A stretch of DNA of 64,000 bases from an uncultured Lachnospiraceae bacterium (GCA_947177165.1 CAMWTP010000016.1:23677-87676); one strand, 5' to 3'. Counted from the first letter of the stretch, positions 17,896-26,905 are shown. A program made the numbers and translations. Notes: generated by a model not told the origin, from the letters alone.

Positions 17896-18336
17896 ATGGA
17901 ATTTAAAATAATCACATCATCGGATTCCATATGGAATGAAGTGAGGAATTATGCAAACTGCTGTTCATGGAACGCAGGTAAATCGTTAGCCAATAGTATG
18001 GACAATAATCTCTTTACAGAGTGGGAACGGGTTATCGCTGCTTTGGATAACCATAGAATCTGCGGATATTGTACTGCTGCAAAAACAGACTGCATTCCAG
18101 ATGTAAGCTATACACCATACATTGGATATCTGTTTGTCGGTGAAGAATACAGGGGAAACAGGCTAAGTCAAAAACTGATACAATGTGCAATGGATTATCT
18201 AAAAGAAATTGGTTTTGACAGGGTGCATATCGTAAGTGACCATGAAAATTTATACGAAAAATACGGTTTTAAAATAATAGACCGTAAAATGGCTCCATGG
18301 GGCTCGATGGAAAAGATTTATATAAAAATGCTGTGA
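17896..18336 (+). CDS. GNAT-family N-acetyltransferase
   Basis: 146 residues. Acetyl-CoA-binding motif A is seen as YLFVGEEYRGNRLSQKLIQCA (Arg-Gly-x-x-Leu), followed by motif B with NLYEKYGFKIIDR, the usual GNAT Tyr/Phe-Gly-Phe signature. It is expected to transfer an acetyl group to a small amine, but the acceptor is unknown. Start ATG 17896 lies after GGAGAAAATAAAGC. Confidence 0.82.
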   Translation: MEFKIITSSDSIWNEVRNYANCCSWNAGKSLANSMDNNLFTEWERVIAALDNHRICGYCTAAKTDCIPDVSYTPYIGYLFVGEEYRGNRLSQKLIQCAMDYLKEIGFDRVHIVSDHENLYEKYGFKIIDRKMAPWGSMEKIYIKML

Positions 18337-18412
18337 CTGATATCGTTTCGTAAGTGTGTACAATTGTATGATAAACGAGGCGTAAAACTTGTAAAACAAT
18401 TTATCTGTTTGA

Positions 18413-18441
18413 TTGACATAGGCTGTAATCGTACATATAAT
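18413..18441 (+). promoter_or_regulatory. Consensus sigma-A promoter
   Basis: TTGACA (18413-18418), 17-bp spacer, TATAAT (18436-18441): a perfect match in both hexamers. Transcription would start near 18448, which rules out the upstream ATG at 18440 as the start of the next gene. Confidence 0.85.
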
Positions 18442-18508
18442 GGAATCAAAAGGAACACCTCATTCACTTTCAGAAAACTGCAGTGCGCATAGGGAAGGTA
18501 TCAGAATT

Positions 18509-19036
18509 ATGACTACATTTTATTTTATAAGACATGGAAAAACTGACTTTACAGAAGCAAACTCAAAAATTTACCGCGGGCAGGGTTTTAATATGCTGAC
18601 CTTATCAGCGGAAGGGATTCGACAGATTGTTGAAACGGCAAAGACACCAGAATTAAAAAGTGCAAAGTTGATCGTTACATCACCGTTTGGGAGAGCGTTA
18701 CATTCCGCTGCTATCTTGTCAGAAAAACTGCAGTTGGATATTCAGGTAGAAACAGATCTGCATGAATGGCAGGCGAATATACAAACCTTTGATTACCTCT
18801 CTGACGAGGAGGCCGAAAAGAATTACGAAGCATTAACCATGTATCATGGGGTGCACCCGCAAAATGAGAATTGTATATGGGAGTCTGCCGACCAGATGAA
18901 ACAGCGAGTTTATGCGGTACTGGAAAAATATAAACAATATTCTGCAGTGATTGTAGTATGCCATGGGACGTTAATGCAGTATGTACTGGATATTCCACAC
19001 CCTGGAAACGGGGAGATTGCTAAGCTTGTATTGTAA
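18509..19036 (+). CDS. Histidine phosphatase family protein (phosphoglycerate-mutase fold)
   Basis: 175 residues from ATG 18509, the start that puts the RHG catalytic motif at the N-terminus (FIRHGKTDF, His9) as in the family. The frame is open upstream to 18440, but that lies inside the -10 box. The second catalytic His is in VVCHGTLMQYV near the C-terminus, and the Arg in SPFGRALHSA is also conserved. The substrate is unknown; close relatives hydrolyse sugar or nucleotide phosphates. It is driven by the perfect promoter at 18413-18441. Confidence 0.85.
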   Translation: MTTFYFIRHGKTDFTEANSKIYRGQGFNMLTLSAEGIRQIVETAKTPELKSAKLIVTSPFGRALHSAAILSEKLQLDIQVETDLHEWQANIQTFDYLSDEEAEKNYEALTMYHGVHPQNENCIWESADQMKQRVYAVLEKYKQYSAVIVVCHGTLMQYVLDIPHPGNGEIAKLVL

Positions 19037-19047
19037 ATAGGTGTCTA

Positions 19048-19076
19048 TTGACAGTTTGTTATGAAATCAATACAAT
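19048..19076 (+). promoter_or_regulatory. Sigma-A promoter of the Rpn-type pseudogene
   Basis: TTGACA (19048-19053), 17-bp spacer, TACAAT (19071-19076), about 25 bp before the GTG start of the broken gene. Confidence 0.75.
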
Positions 19077-19100
19077 GAAAGTATAATGAGGTGAAGCAGC

Positions 19101-19684
19101 GTGAAGAAAAAGCAGGATGCGAGGGACGAAGAAAGCATTCAATGGCATAATGCCTATTGTGCGGCTACAGAACTGGAGCTGTCAGATAACGCAGATGTTC
19201 TCAATTTCCACAGGGAATACATTTTAGGGAGGGAACCATTACAGGTAGATATGCTGGTAGTGCTTGCCGCAAAGGGTATAGAGTTTAAAAATGAAATATA
19301 TCGCAGCAGGAGGCAAAACGGTTAGCAGATCAATATAGAGCGATCAGGGAAAAGGGAACCAAAGATGAACTGCTTAATGCGGAGATGGTAGTAGAATTGG
19401 TATCTAAGGCAAGTAATATCGAGTTGGCCACGGATGTGAAGGAGGAAGGGATTATGACAATCATGGAAATGGCAGCACCTATGATAGAAGAAGAAAGGAA
19501 AAAAGCAATAGAAGAAAGGAAAAAAGCAATAGAAGAGAGAAAGCAGGGAATTCGAAATATGGCAGAGGCCTATTGGGAATTAAATGGCAATGCTGCTATG
19601 GCCGCACAGAAAATTTGTTCTAAATATCCTGATGTGGAAAAGGAATTTATAGATTCCGTTATACGTGAAGTATATGGCAGATAA
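19101..19684 (+). pseudogene. Rpn/PD-(D/E)XK nuclease family gene, internally deleted
   Basis: The first part (GTG 19101 to about 19300) encodes the N-terminus of a recombination-promoting nuclease-like protein (WHNAYCAATELELS...REPLQVDMLVV), then runs to a stop at 19323-19325. From about 19302 a different frame is open to 19684 and encodes the family C-terminus (RLADQYRAIREKGTKDELL...YPDVEKEFIDSVIREVYG). The middle, including the catalytic E-Y-K-S region, is missing. The remnant is about 190 codons against about 300 in intact members. A 21-bp repeat (EERKKAI, 19487-19540) sits in the C-terminal part. An intact promoter precedes it. Confidence 0.75.
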
Positions 19685-19847
19685 TTTGTCTGCGATGTTT
19701 TTTGAAAGCAATAAGTTGTGGATAATTTATGATGAAACCGATGATTCGGAGAAAATTCAAGATAAATTTATCAGGAGCTGCCAGAAGAATAACCAATGCA
19801 GATTATGCATCGGTTGTTTTCCGGCAGATCCTTAATATAAAAAGAGA

Positions 19848-19874
19848 GTAACCATTCAGGTTCTGAATAGTTAC
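19848..19874 (+). repeat. Hairpin before the MoxR gene
   Basis: GTAACCATTCAG (19848-19859) pairs with CTGAATAGTTAC (19863-19874) with one mismatch and a 3-nt loop, about 20 bp ahead of the MoxR start. It has no T-run. It could be an operator or a leader stem. Confidence 0.5.
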
Positions 19875-19897
19875 AGATGAGAAAGGAAAGGTACAAA

Positions 19898-20713
19898 ATG
19901 GCAAACACAGAATTTAACAGCACACGGGATTACGTGGCAAGCGAGGAGCTTCTCGCGAGTGTCAATGTGGCGATCGCGCTGAAGAAACCGCTTTTGATCA
20001 AGGGGGAGCCGGGCACGGGAAAAACGATGCTCGCGCAGGCCGTGGCTAACTCCCTCGGCAAGAAGCTGATCATATGGAATATCAAGTCCACGACAAAGGC
20101 GCAGGACGGGCTGTACATGTACGATACGATTCAGAGACTTTACGACGGACAGTTCGGCGAGGAGGGGGTCGACGACATCGCGCGCTATATCAAGCTTGGA
20201 AAGCTTGGCGAGGCATTTGAGAGCGACGAGCAGGTTGTTCTTTTAATCGATGAGATTGACAAGGCGGATTTGGAGTTCCCCAATGACCTTCTGTGGGAGC
20301 TTGACCAGATGGAATTTTATATCCATGAGACGAAACGCACTGTCAAGGCAAAGCACAGACCCATCGTGATCATCACGTCTAACGCTGAGAAAGAACTTCC
20401 AGATGCCTTTTTGAGGAGATGTATCTTCCACTATATTGACTTCCCGGATGCGGAGCTGATGGAGGAGATTATCAAGACCCATTATCCCGATGTCGAGGAA
20501 AATCTCATGAAGAATGCGATGCAGGTATTCTATGATATCAGGGCGCTCCGCGATGTGCGCAAAAAGCCGAGCACTTCAGAGCTGATCGACTGGATCAATG
20601 CACTGCAGATTGGCGGCATTCCGGCGGAGACGCTAAGGTCAAAGCTTCCGTTTGTCGGTGTGGTTGTGAAGAAGGATGAGGACCTGGAGACGGTGCGGCA
20701 GGAGATTCATTAA
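19898..20713 (+). CDS. MoxR-type AAA ATPase
   Basis: 271 residues from ATG 19898 (AAGGAAAGG upstream; ATG 19877 is an in-frame alternative). Walker A GEPGTGKT is at 36-43 and Walker B VLLIDEIDKAD at 114-124; sensor 1 is in ITSNAEKELPDAF and the Arg finger region is DAFLRRC. MoxR ATPases are chaperone-like and act with VWA-domain proteins in metal insertion or complex activation. The VWA gene follows 85 bp later. The pair is expected to act together in the cytoplasm; their client is unknown. Confidence 0.9.
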   Translation: MANTEFNSTRDYVASEELLASVNVAIALKKPLLIKGEPGTGKTMLAQAVANSLGKKLIIWNIKSTTKAQDGLYMYDTIQRLYDGQFGEEGVDDIARYIKLGKLGEAFESDEQVVLLIDEIDKADLEFPNDLLWELDQMEFYIHETKRTVKAKHRPIVIITSNAEKELPDAFLRRCIFHYIDFPDAELMEEIIKTHYPDVEENLMKNAMQVFYDIRALRDVRKKPSTSELIDWINALQIGGIPAETLRSKLPFVGVVVKKDEDLETVRQEIH

Positions 20714-20798
20714 GCTTTGCTTTGGATATCGTGTGATGGGAGTGCAAAAGGCGAATATGTGCCGCTTTTTGATGCTTGTCACAGAGTGAGGGGGAAAA

Positions 20799-22001
20799 AT
20801 GTTTTCAAAATTTTTCTACACATTAAAAGAGAAAGGGCTCGAGGTCTCATTGGGCGAGTGGCTTGATCTGCAGGAGGCGCTTGACAAAGGACTCTGCGAG
20901 AGCTCGCTGACACAGTTTTACTATGTGGCGAGAATGATACTGGTAAAGAGTGAGACAGAATTTGACAAGTTTGACATGGCATTTGAGGAGTGCTTCAAGG
21001 GGGTAAAGACTGAGACAGAGATCGGAAAGAATATGCTCCGTTGGCTTGATAAATCCGATATGCTGGAACTTGCCCACGAGGAGGCCAGAAAACATCTGAA
21101 TCAGGTAGAGGACATTCAGGTGGACAAGGACGACGTGGAGGAGAAGTTCAAACAGCGTCTGAAAGACCAGAATGAGGAACATAATGGAGGGAGCTTTTGG
21201 ATTGGAACGATGGGGAAGACTTCCTTTGGAAATATGGGCGGAAATGTGGGCGGCGTGCGCGTCGGCGGCCAGACAGGCTATCAGTCGGCATTTTCCGTTG
21301 TGGGTGCGCGCAAGTACCGGGATTTCAGGGATGACAAGGTGATTGACAACCGCCAGTTCCAGATGGCGCTGCGCCGGCTGAGGCAGTTTTCAACAAAGCT
21401 AGATATTCCCAAGTCAGAGCTTGACATCGACGAGACGATCGACAAGACCTGCAACAACGGCGGATATCTGCAGATCGAGATGATGAAGCCGCGCAAAAAT
21501 GCGGTGAAGCTCCTGCTGTTGATGGATTCCGGCGGAACGATGATACCATATACAAGACTGATGAACGATCTGTTTCAGTCTGTGAATAAGTCCAATCATT
21601 TTAAGGATGTGAAGGTTTACTATTTCCACAATTGCATTTACTCGAAACTGTACAAGACACCAGAGTGCGAGAATGGCGACTGGATTGATACCGAATGGAT
21701 GTTTCGCAATGTCGGCAGTGATTATAAAGTGATCATTGTCGGTGACGCGGCGATGGCGCCGGAGGAGCTATACTCAGACACAGGCAATTATAGGGGGCCA
21801 AATGGCGGTTTGTCCGGTTTTGAGTGGCTCCAGCTGATGAAGCGGCACTACAAAAAGATTGTGTGGATGAATCCCAAGATGGCGCCGGGGCGCGCACCGT
21901 GGCGCGAGGCGGAGACTGCCGTGAAGGAGATTTTTCCAATGTATAAGCTGACAGTAAAAGGGTTGAATGAAGCGATGGTCAAACTGATGGCAAATAAATA
22001 A
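20799..22001 (+). CDS. VWA-domain protein (CoxE-like), MoxR partner
   Basis: 400 residues. The N-terminal helical region (1-125) is followed by a Gly-rich linker (about 130-160) and a C-terminal von Willebrand A domain. The MIDAS motif reads DSGGT (243-247) instead of the usual DxSxS, keeping Asp, Ser and Thr positions that could still bind metal. A further metal-site Asp is in VGDAAMAP. No signal peptide, so it is cytoplasmic. It follows the MoxR ATPase as in CoxD/CoxE pairs. What this pair matures is not evident from the neighbours. Confidence 0.85.
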   Translation: MFSKFFYTLKEKGLEVSLGEWLDLQEALDKGLCESSLTQFYYVARMILVKSETEFDKFDMAFEECFKGVKTETEIGKNMLRWLDKSDMLELAHEEARKHLNQVEDIQVDKDDVEEKFKQRLKDQNEEHNGGSFWIGTMGKTSFGNMGGNVGGVRVGGQTGYQSAFSVVGARKYRDFRDDKVIDNRQFQMALRRLRQFSTKLDIPKSELDIDETIDKTCNNGGYLQIEMMKPRKNAVKLLLLMDSGGTMIPYTRLMNDLFQSVNKSNHFKDVKVYYFHNCIYSKLYKTPECENGDWIDTEWMFRNVGSDYKVIIVGDAAMAPEELYSDTGNYRGPNGGLSGFEWLQLMKRHYKKIVWMNPKMAPGRAPWREAETAVKEIFPMYKLTVKGLNEAMVKLMANK

Positions 22002-22068
22002 AAGGTTTGGCACCAAGGAGAAAGGACCATTTGAAAAGTTCCTTAGAGAGAAAGGCAGGGACTAAGAG

Positions 22069-22563
22069 ATGGAGAAAAAGGCACCTGAGAGAAAGGTACA
22101 ATTGCGGGATGGTGACGTTTTTTACGTCTATGATAAGAGAATTAACAAGTGTATAAAAGAGGGATGCGGGGGGATTGTCAAGTACGGCCTCACACTCAAA
22201 GTAAATATGCCAAACGGTGACACGCTGAACACGTACGAATGCAACAAATGCCACATGAAATACACAGCGTATCCCAATTATGTGCGTCTGACAGAGACAA
22301 AATGGCTGACCATATACAATCAGGACGAAGTGAACGCACGCGACAGGAAACGTGCTGCGGACGCTGCAAAGCAGGCTTCCAGAGAGAAAAAGAAAGCACA
22401 TGCACGCCGGCATGCGGCACAGTCACAAAATCGTGTAAAGACGACGGACAAGAAAAAAGAGCACAGACCATATCAAAACAGTAAACATGGAAATGGTATG
22501 AAAAATAAGCTGCGCAGTAAGTATGCTAAAAGTCATGGTCACGGCAAAGGCAGCGATCAATAG
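22069..22563 (+). CDS. Small Zn-ribbon protein with basic tail
   Basis: 164 residues. The N-terminal half holds four cysteines in a zinc-ribbon layout (CIKEGC and, 30 residues later, CNKCHMKY). The C-terminal 75 residues are very rich in Lys, Arg and His (KKKAHARRHAAQ, KSHGHGKG) and probably disordered and nucleic-acid binding. The family was not recognised. It is the last gene before a terminator in the MoxR-VWA unit, which may link it to their function. Confidence 0.65.
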   Translation: MEKKAPERKVQLRDGDVFYVYDKRINKCIKEGCGGIVKYGLTLKVNMPNGDTLNTYECNKCHMKYTAYPNYVRLTETKWLTIYNQDEVNARDRKRAADAAKQASREKKKAHARRHAAQSQNRVKTTDKKKEHRPYQNSKHGNGMKNKLRSKYAKSHGHGKGSDQ

Positions 22564-22576
22564 GATTTGAAAAGGG

Positions 22577-22621
22577 AATCACAACTGTCGAATTTTAAAG
22601 GGCAGTTATGGTTCTTTTTTT
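22577..22621 (+). terminator. Intrinsic terminator after the Zn-ribbon gene
   Basis: Imperfect 13-bp stem (22577-22589 with 22601-22613, two G-U pairs and one mismatch), loop of about 11 nt, then a run of seven T. Confidence 0.7.
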
Positions 22622-22690
22622 GTTTCGCTGCGCATAAATTGAAACAGATAGAGTGAAAAGTTTTATCATTAAATAAGAAAGGGGAATATA

Positions 22691-24193
22691 ATGAGTCAGC
22701 TTGATGCAAATCAGGAATTTAATTTATACAGAGATATCAGCCAGCGAACCGGCGGAGAAATCTATGTGGGAGTGGTAGGGCCAGTCAGGACGGGAAAATC
22801 TACTTTTATCAAGCGTTTTATGGACTTGATGGTACTGCCGCAGATTGAGAATGAGCATGAGAGAACGCGCACACAGGACGAATTACCGCAGAGCAGTGGA
22901 GGGCGTACCATCACGACGACAGAACCAAAGTTTATACCGAAGGAGGCCGCCCAGATTGAGATTAGCGATGGAATCAATGTGAAAGTGCGGCTGATCGACT
23001 GTGTCGGCTATATGGTGGATGGCGCTGCCGGGCATATGGAGGAGGACGTGGAGCGCATGGTAAAGACACCGTGGTCCAAGGAGGAAATCCCATTCACACA
23101 GGCGGCGGAAATCGGGACCAGGAAAGTGATTCAGGATCACTCGACAATCGGCATTGTGGTGACTACAGACGGAAGCTTTGGAGAGATACCGCGAAATGCC
23201 TACAGGCCCGCAGAGGAACAGACTATCACGGAACTCAGGGAACTCGGCAAGCCATTTGTGGTGCTTGTCAATACGACAAAACCATACTCTGAGGAGGCAA
23301 AAAATATTGCGGCAGAGTTGGAGAAGAAATTCGAAATCAAAGCGATACCAGTCAATATCGAACAGCTCCGGCGCGATGATATCACGATGATATTAGAGCA
23401 GATAATGTATGAATTCCCAGTATCCGTGATTGAGTTCTACACGCCGAAGTGGATGGATATCATGGAGATTGACAATCCGATGAAAAAGGAAGTGATTGAG
23501 AAGCTTCATGTGATCATGGATAAGGTCAAAACGGTGCGCGATCTGGTGGAGAAGGACTTTAGCCAGCTGCTTGAAAAGGACAGCGAATATATCAGGCGGT
23601 GCAAGTATGATCAGGTTAACATTGCAGATGGCTCAGCGTCCTTTCTGCTTGAAGGAGATACAAAGTATTATTATGAGTTATTGAGCTCCATGACAGGGGA
23701 AAATATATCAGGCGAGTATCAGTTGATGCAGCTTTTGTCAAGTCTGGCGGATATGAAGAGAGAGTACAAGAAAGTGCTCAATGCACTTGAGAGTGTCCGG
23801 CAGAAGGGATACGGCGTTGTCACACCGGAGCGGGATGAGATCGTGCTGGATAATCCGACTCTGATCAAACATGGCAATAAGTACGGTGTGAAGATCAAGG
23901 CGCAGAGTCCTTCAATCCATATGATTAAGGCCAATATCGAGACGGAAATCGCGCCGATTGTTGGGACACAGCAGCAGGCGCAGGATCTGATCGGATATAT
24001 CTCAGACGCAGAGACTTCCAAGGAAGGAATCTGGGAGACAAATATCTTTGGCAAGACCGTGGAACAGCTGGTCAATGACGGCATCACAAGCAAAGTTTCC
24101 ATGATCGGAGAGGAGAGCCAGATCAAACTGCAGGATACCATGCAGAAGATTGTCAACGACTCCAACGGGGGAATGGTTTGTATTATTATATAG
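22691..24193 (+). CDS. spoIVA: Stage IV sporulation protein A (spore-coat ATPase)
   Basis: 500 residues against 492 in Bacillus. SpoIVA polymerises on the forespore surface, driven by ATP hydrolysis, and forms the base layer of the coat. The N-terminus matches the family closely (YRDISQRTGGEIYVGVVG), with Walker A GPVRTGKS at 30-37, a TTT/EPKF switch segment and RLIDCVGYMVDGA as Walker B. The C-terminus ends in the conserved hydrophobic NGGMVCIII needed for membrane-edge anchoring. This shows the organism is a spore former. In many Firmicutes it lies close to gpsA, as here apart from the inserted genes. Confidence 0.97.
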   Translation: MSQLDANQEFNLYRDISQRTGGEIYVGVVGPVRTGKSTFIKRFMDLMVLPQIENEHERTRTQDELPQSSGGRTITTTEPKFIPKEAAQIEISDGINVKVRLIDCVGYMVDGAAGHMEEDVERMVKTPWSKEEIPFTQAAEIGTRKVIQDHSTIGIVVTTDGSFGEIPRNAYRPAEEQTITELRELGKPFVVLVNTTKPYSEEAKNIAAELEKKFEIKAIPVNIEQLRRDDITMILEQIMYEFPVSVIEFYTPKWMDIMEIDNPMKKEVIEKLHVIMDKVKTVRDLVEKDFSQLLEKDSEYIRRCKYDQVNIADGSASFLLEGDTKYYYELLSSMTGENISGEYQLMQLLSSLADMKREYKKVLNALESVRQKGYGVVTPERDEIVLDNPTLIKHGNKYGVKIKAQSPSIHMIKANIETEIAPIVGTQQQAQDLIGYISDAETSKEGIWETNIFGKTVEQLVNDGITSKVSMIGEESQIKLQDTMQKIVNDSNGGMVCIII

Positions 24194-24195
24194 AG

Positions 24196-24238
24196 AAAAA
24201 CAGGAGACCACAATCTCAGGAAGTGGTCTTCTGTTTTT
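24196..24238 (+). terminator. Intrinsic terminator of spoIVA
   Basis: 16-bp stem with one G-U pair (24196-24211 with 24223-24238) and an 11-nt loop, A-rich on the 5' side and T-rich on the 3' side. Confidence 0.85.
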
Positions 24239-24295
24239 GCGTGCAAAAATTGTAACCATCCCATTCTATGGAAATTATTTTAATGACAGAATAGC

Positions 24296-24324
24296 TTGAA
24301 AAGACATGGAATATTTGGTAAAAT
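24296..24324 (+). promoter_or_regulatory. Sigma-A promoter ahead of the sensor kinase
   Basis: -35 TTGAAA (24296-24301), 17-bp spacer, -10 TAAAAT (24319-24324). The leader to the kinase start is about 215 nt and contains no gene that can be supported; the remaining 24241-24295 holds nothing recognised. Confidence 0.65.
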
Positions 24325-24544
24325 AGCATAGAGATGCAGTGGAATGTAAGAAACAGACGTTGATTTTCTGAAATCGAGGCGTTAAAATGGTATTGAGGTA
24401 ATAAAAAGGAAAAAGACAAATTTCTGGAAGGGTATGGAACATAAGGAAGCAAACGGACTATATGAGAGCAATGCGATTTGAAACGGAAGATATGGTATTG
24501 AATGGAGTCAAAAACAGTATGGAAACGGGCTGTGGGCAGAAAAT

Positions 24545-26047
24545 ATGAAGCACTTGAAAAAAAAGATCATCGGACATTCCATCAAGCAGGAGATTGCCAT
24601 AATCTTTATCGTTGTGATGGCAGGGACAATTATTCTCTGTTGGATTATCAACAATATTTTTTTGGAAAATTTTTATATACAGAATAAGAAAAACGCCATA
24701 AAAGATGCATATTTTAGAATTAATGAGGTGATGACAAACGGTGATATATCGTCGGATGCGTTTGGGCTTGAACTGCGCAAAACCTGTGATATGTACAATA
24801 TCGGACTGCTGGTCATTGATGCAGCGTCGAATACCAAGATATCCAGCACGAGAGACGTAGATAAGCTGCTGCGCAGATTGTACGACAATTTTTTTAATCC
24901 GGGCAATGATATTGAATATTTAGATGAAGGTAACAACTATTACATGGCAAAGGTTATGGATATGTCGACCAACACAGAATATTTGGAGATGTGGGGGTTG
25001 CTCAACAACGGAAACCTGTTCCTGATACGTTCCCCGATTGAGAGTATACGTGACAGTGTGCATCTGTCCAACCAGTTTTTGGCCTATGTGGGAGTCATCA
25101 CAACTTTTATCAGTGCAGTGCTGATCTGGTTTGTGACGACAAGAATCACGAGACCGATCATGGAGCTGAAGAATATATCAGAAGAGATGACGAAGCTCAA
25201 CTTTGAGACCAAATATGAGAGCCAGGGGCAGAATGAGATTGACCTTCTCGGCGAGCATATGAATGAATTGTCGAGTACATTGGAAAAGACGATATCGGAG
25301 CTGAAAACCGCAAACAACGAATTGATGCGGGATATAGAGAAAAAAGAACAGATTGATGAGATGCGCAAAGAGTTTTTGGCCAATGTGTCCCACGAGCTCA
25401 AGACACCGATTGCACTGATACAGGGGTATGCGGAAGGGCTCAGGGAGGGAATCAATGACGATGATACTGAGAGCAGGGATTTTTACTGTGATGTGATCAT
25501 GGATGAGGCTGGGAAAATGAACACCATGGTCAGAAAACTGCTTGATCTAAACCAACTGGAGTTTGGGAATGATGTTGTTACTATGGAGCGGTTTGATATC
25601 ACGTCGCTCATCAAAAATTTTATTGCTTCGGCGGAGATTCTGATCAGCCAAAATGGGGTAAACGTCAGAGTTGATGAGACTGCGCCGATTTATGTATGGG
25701 CGGATGAGTTTAAGACTGAGGAGATTGTGCGGAATTTTTTCAGCAATGCGATGAATCATGTGAACGGAGATAAGATCATTGAGATAAAATATAGGCTGAT
25801 TGCAGAAGAACATGCCAACAGAGTGCGGATTAGTGTATTTAATACAGGCGAGCCGATACCGGAAGAGTCCCTTCCTCATATATGGGAGAAGTTTTACAAG
25901 GTAGATAAGGCGAGAACGCGTGAATATGGGGGCAGCGGAGTGGGATTGTCCATCGTAAAGGCTATCATGGAATCCATGAATCAGCATTACGGTGTTATCA
26001 ATTATACCAATGGTGTCGAGTTCTGGTTTGAACTCGAGACAAAATAA
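24545..26047 (+). CDS. Sensor histidine kinase, no adjacent response regulator
   Basis: 500 residues: TM1 about 17-40, an outside sensor region of about 135 residues, TM2 about 178-198, HAMP 199-255, a coiled coil, then the H-box NVSHELKTPIALIQG with His283. The N box (NFFSNAMNHV), G1 and G2 (GGSGVGLSIVKAIM) follow. It resembles VanS/YycG-class kinases. The ribosome site is weak (GGGCAGAAAAT). No regulator gene flanks it; instead a lipoprotein gene follows 15 bp later, so the lipoprotein may be an accessory sensor or co-regulated effector (inference). Confidence 0.88.
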   Translation: MKHLKKKIIGHSIKQEIAIIFIVVMAGTIILCWIINNIFLENFYIQNKKNAIKDAYFRINEVMTNGDISSDAFGLELRKTCDMYNIGLLVIDAASNTKISSTRDVDKLLRRLYDNFFNPGNDIEYLDEGNNYYMAKVMDMSTNTEYLEMWGLLNNGNLFLIRSPIESIRDSVHLSNQFLAYVGVITTFISAVLIWFVTTRITRPIMELKNISEEMTKLNFETKYESQGQNEIDLLGEHMNELSSTLEKTISELKTANNELMRDIEKKEQIDEMRKEFLANVSHELKTPIALIQGYAEGLREGINDDDTESRDFYCDVIMDEAGKMNTMVRKLLDLNQLEFGNDVVTMERFDITSLIKNFIASAEILISQNGVNVRVDETAPIYVWADEFKTEEIVRNFFSNAMNHVNGDKIIEIKYRLIAEEHANRVRISVFNTGEPIPEESLPHIWEKFYKVDKARTREYGGSGVGLSIVKAIMESMNQHYGVINYTNGVEFWFELETK

Positions 26048-26062
26048 ACGGAGGTGTCGGTT

Positions 26063-26821
26063 TTGAAAAAGGGGAAAGTATTAGGGCTTTTGGCGATGTC
26101 GGCGGTATTGCTGACCGGCTGTGTGGATGCCATGCCAGAGCTTACAGACGAGCAGTCGGAAATTATTGCGGAATATGCAGCCGGGTTGCTGCTGAAATAT
26201 TCGCCCAATTACAATTATAAAATTGTGAGCGAGGAGGAAGTGGCGGCTGCGATGGCAGCAAGACAGGAAGTTTCTGAGCCGGAAACAGAAAACGAGACAG
26301 AGACAGGCAGCGGGCAGACAGAGGATGAGCATCCTCAGGACATATCATCAGAGACAGAGCCTTCCGAATCCGAACCAGAGATGGAACAGGTACAGTTTGT
26401 GGCGGATCTTGATTTTGCGGCAGAGCTGGGAATTGATGATCTGATTATCAGATATCAGTCGTTTGAAATCTGCGGCTCATATCCGGGGAATAATTCTGGT
26501 TTCAGTGTAGATGCGGCTCAGGGCAAAAAGCTTTTGGTGATGCATTTTGATATGGAGGGGCTGCCGGAGGAGGATGTAGACTGCAATTTGTTTGACTATG
26601 ACATTAAGATGAGGGTGAATATTAATGAAACCGCATCAGCGGCCGTGCTGAGCACAATGATTCCCAACGATCTTGCTTCCTATATGGATGTGGTGCATGC
26701 AGGTGAGAGCGTCGATGTGGTGGCTGTTGCAGAGATTGATGACATGACGGAGGAGGAAATCCAATCTCTGACGCTGCGGGCATCTTCAAATGGACAAACG
26801 TGCACAGTGAAGCTGAAATAG
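26063..26821 (+). CDS. Acidic lipoprotein, unknown function
   Basis: 252 residues from TTG 26063, chosen because GGAGGTG (26050-26056) is 6 nt upstream; the in-frame GTG at 26054 lies inside that ribosome site. The signal peptide ends in the lipobox LLTGC (Cys20). A Glu/Ser/Thr-rich linker (about 80-115) is followed by a beta-rich domain of about 130 residues resembling extracellular immunoglobulin-like DUF5067-type domains (tentative). It is exported and lipid-anchored, and pairs with the upstream kinase in an operon. Confidence 0.7.
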   Translation: MKKGKVLGLLAMSAVLLTGCVDAMPELTDEQSEIIAEYAAGLLLKYSPNYNYKIVSEEEVAAAMAARQEVSEPETENETETGSGQTEDEHPQDISSETEPSESEPEMEQVQFVADLDFAAELGIDDLIIRYQSFEICGSYPGNNSGFSVDAAQGKKLLVMHFDMEGLPEEDVDCNLFDYDIKMRVNINETASAAVLSTMIPNDLASYMDVVHAGESVDVVAVAEIDDMTEEEIQSLTLRASSNGQTCTVKLK

Positions 26822-26875
26822 TAGACGTGAATTGTAACGATGTGAATAAAAAAATGAAAAAAATTCTGAAAATAT

Positions 26876-26905
26876 TTGTAATTATTCATATATATATGTT
26901 ATAAT
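26876..26905 (+). promoter_or_regulatory. Probable promoter of the cheV operon
   Basis: -35 TTGTAA (26876-26881), 18-bp AT-rich spacer, -10 TATAAT (26900-26905), about 90 nt before cheV. No sigma-28 flagellar motif was seen. Confidence 0.55.

Noticed and set aside
24502..24687. 61-codon frame overlapping the sensor-kinase start
   Set aside because: It is in another frame than the kinase, without ribosome site or similarity to any protein.
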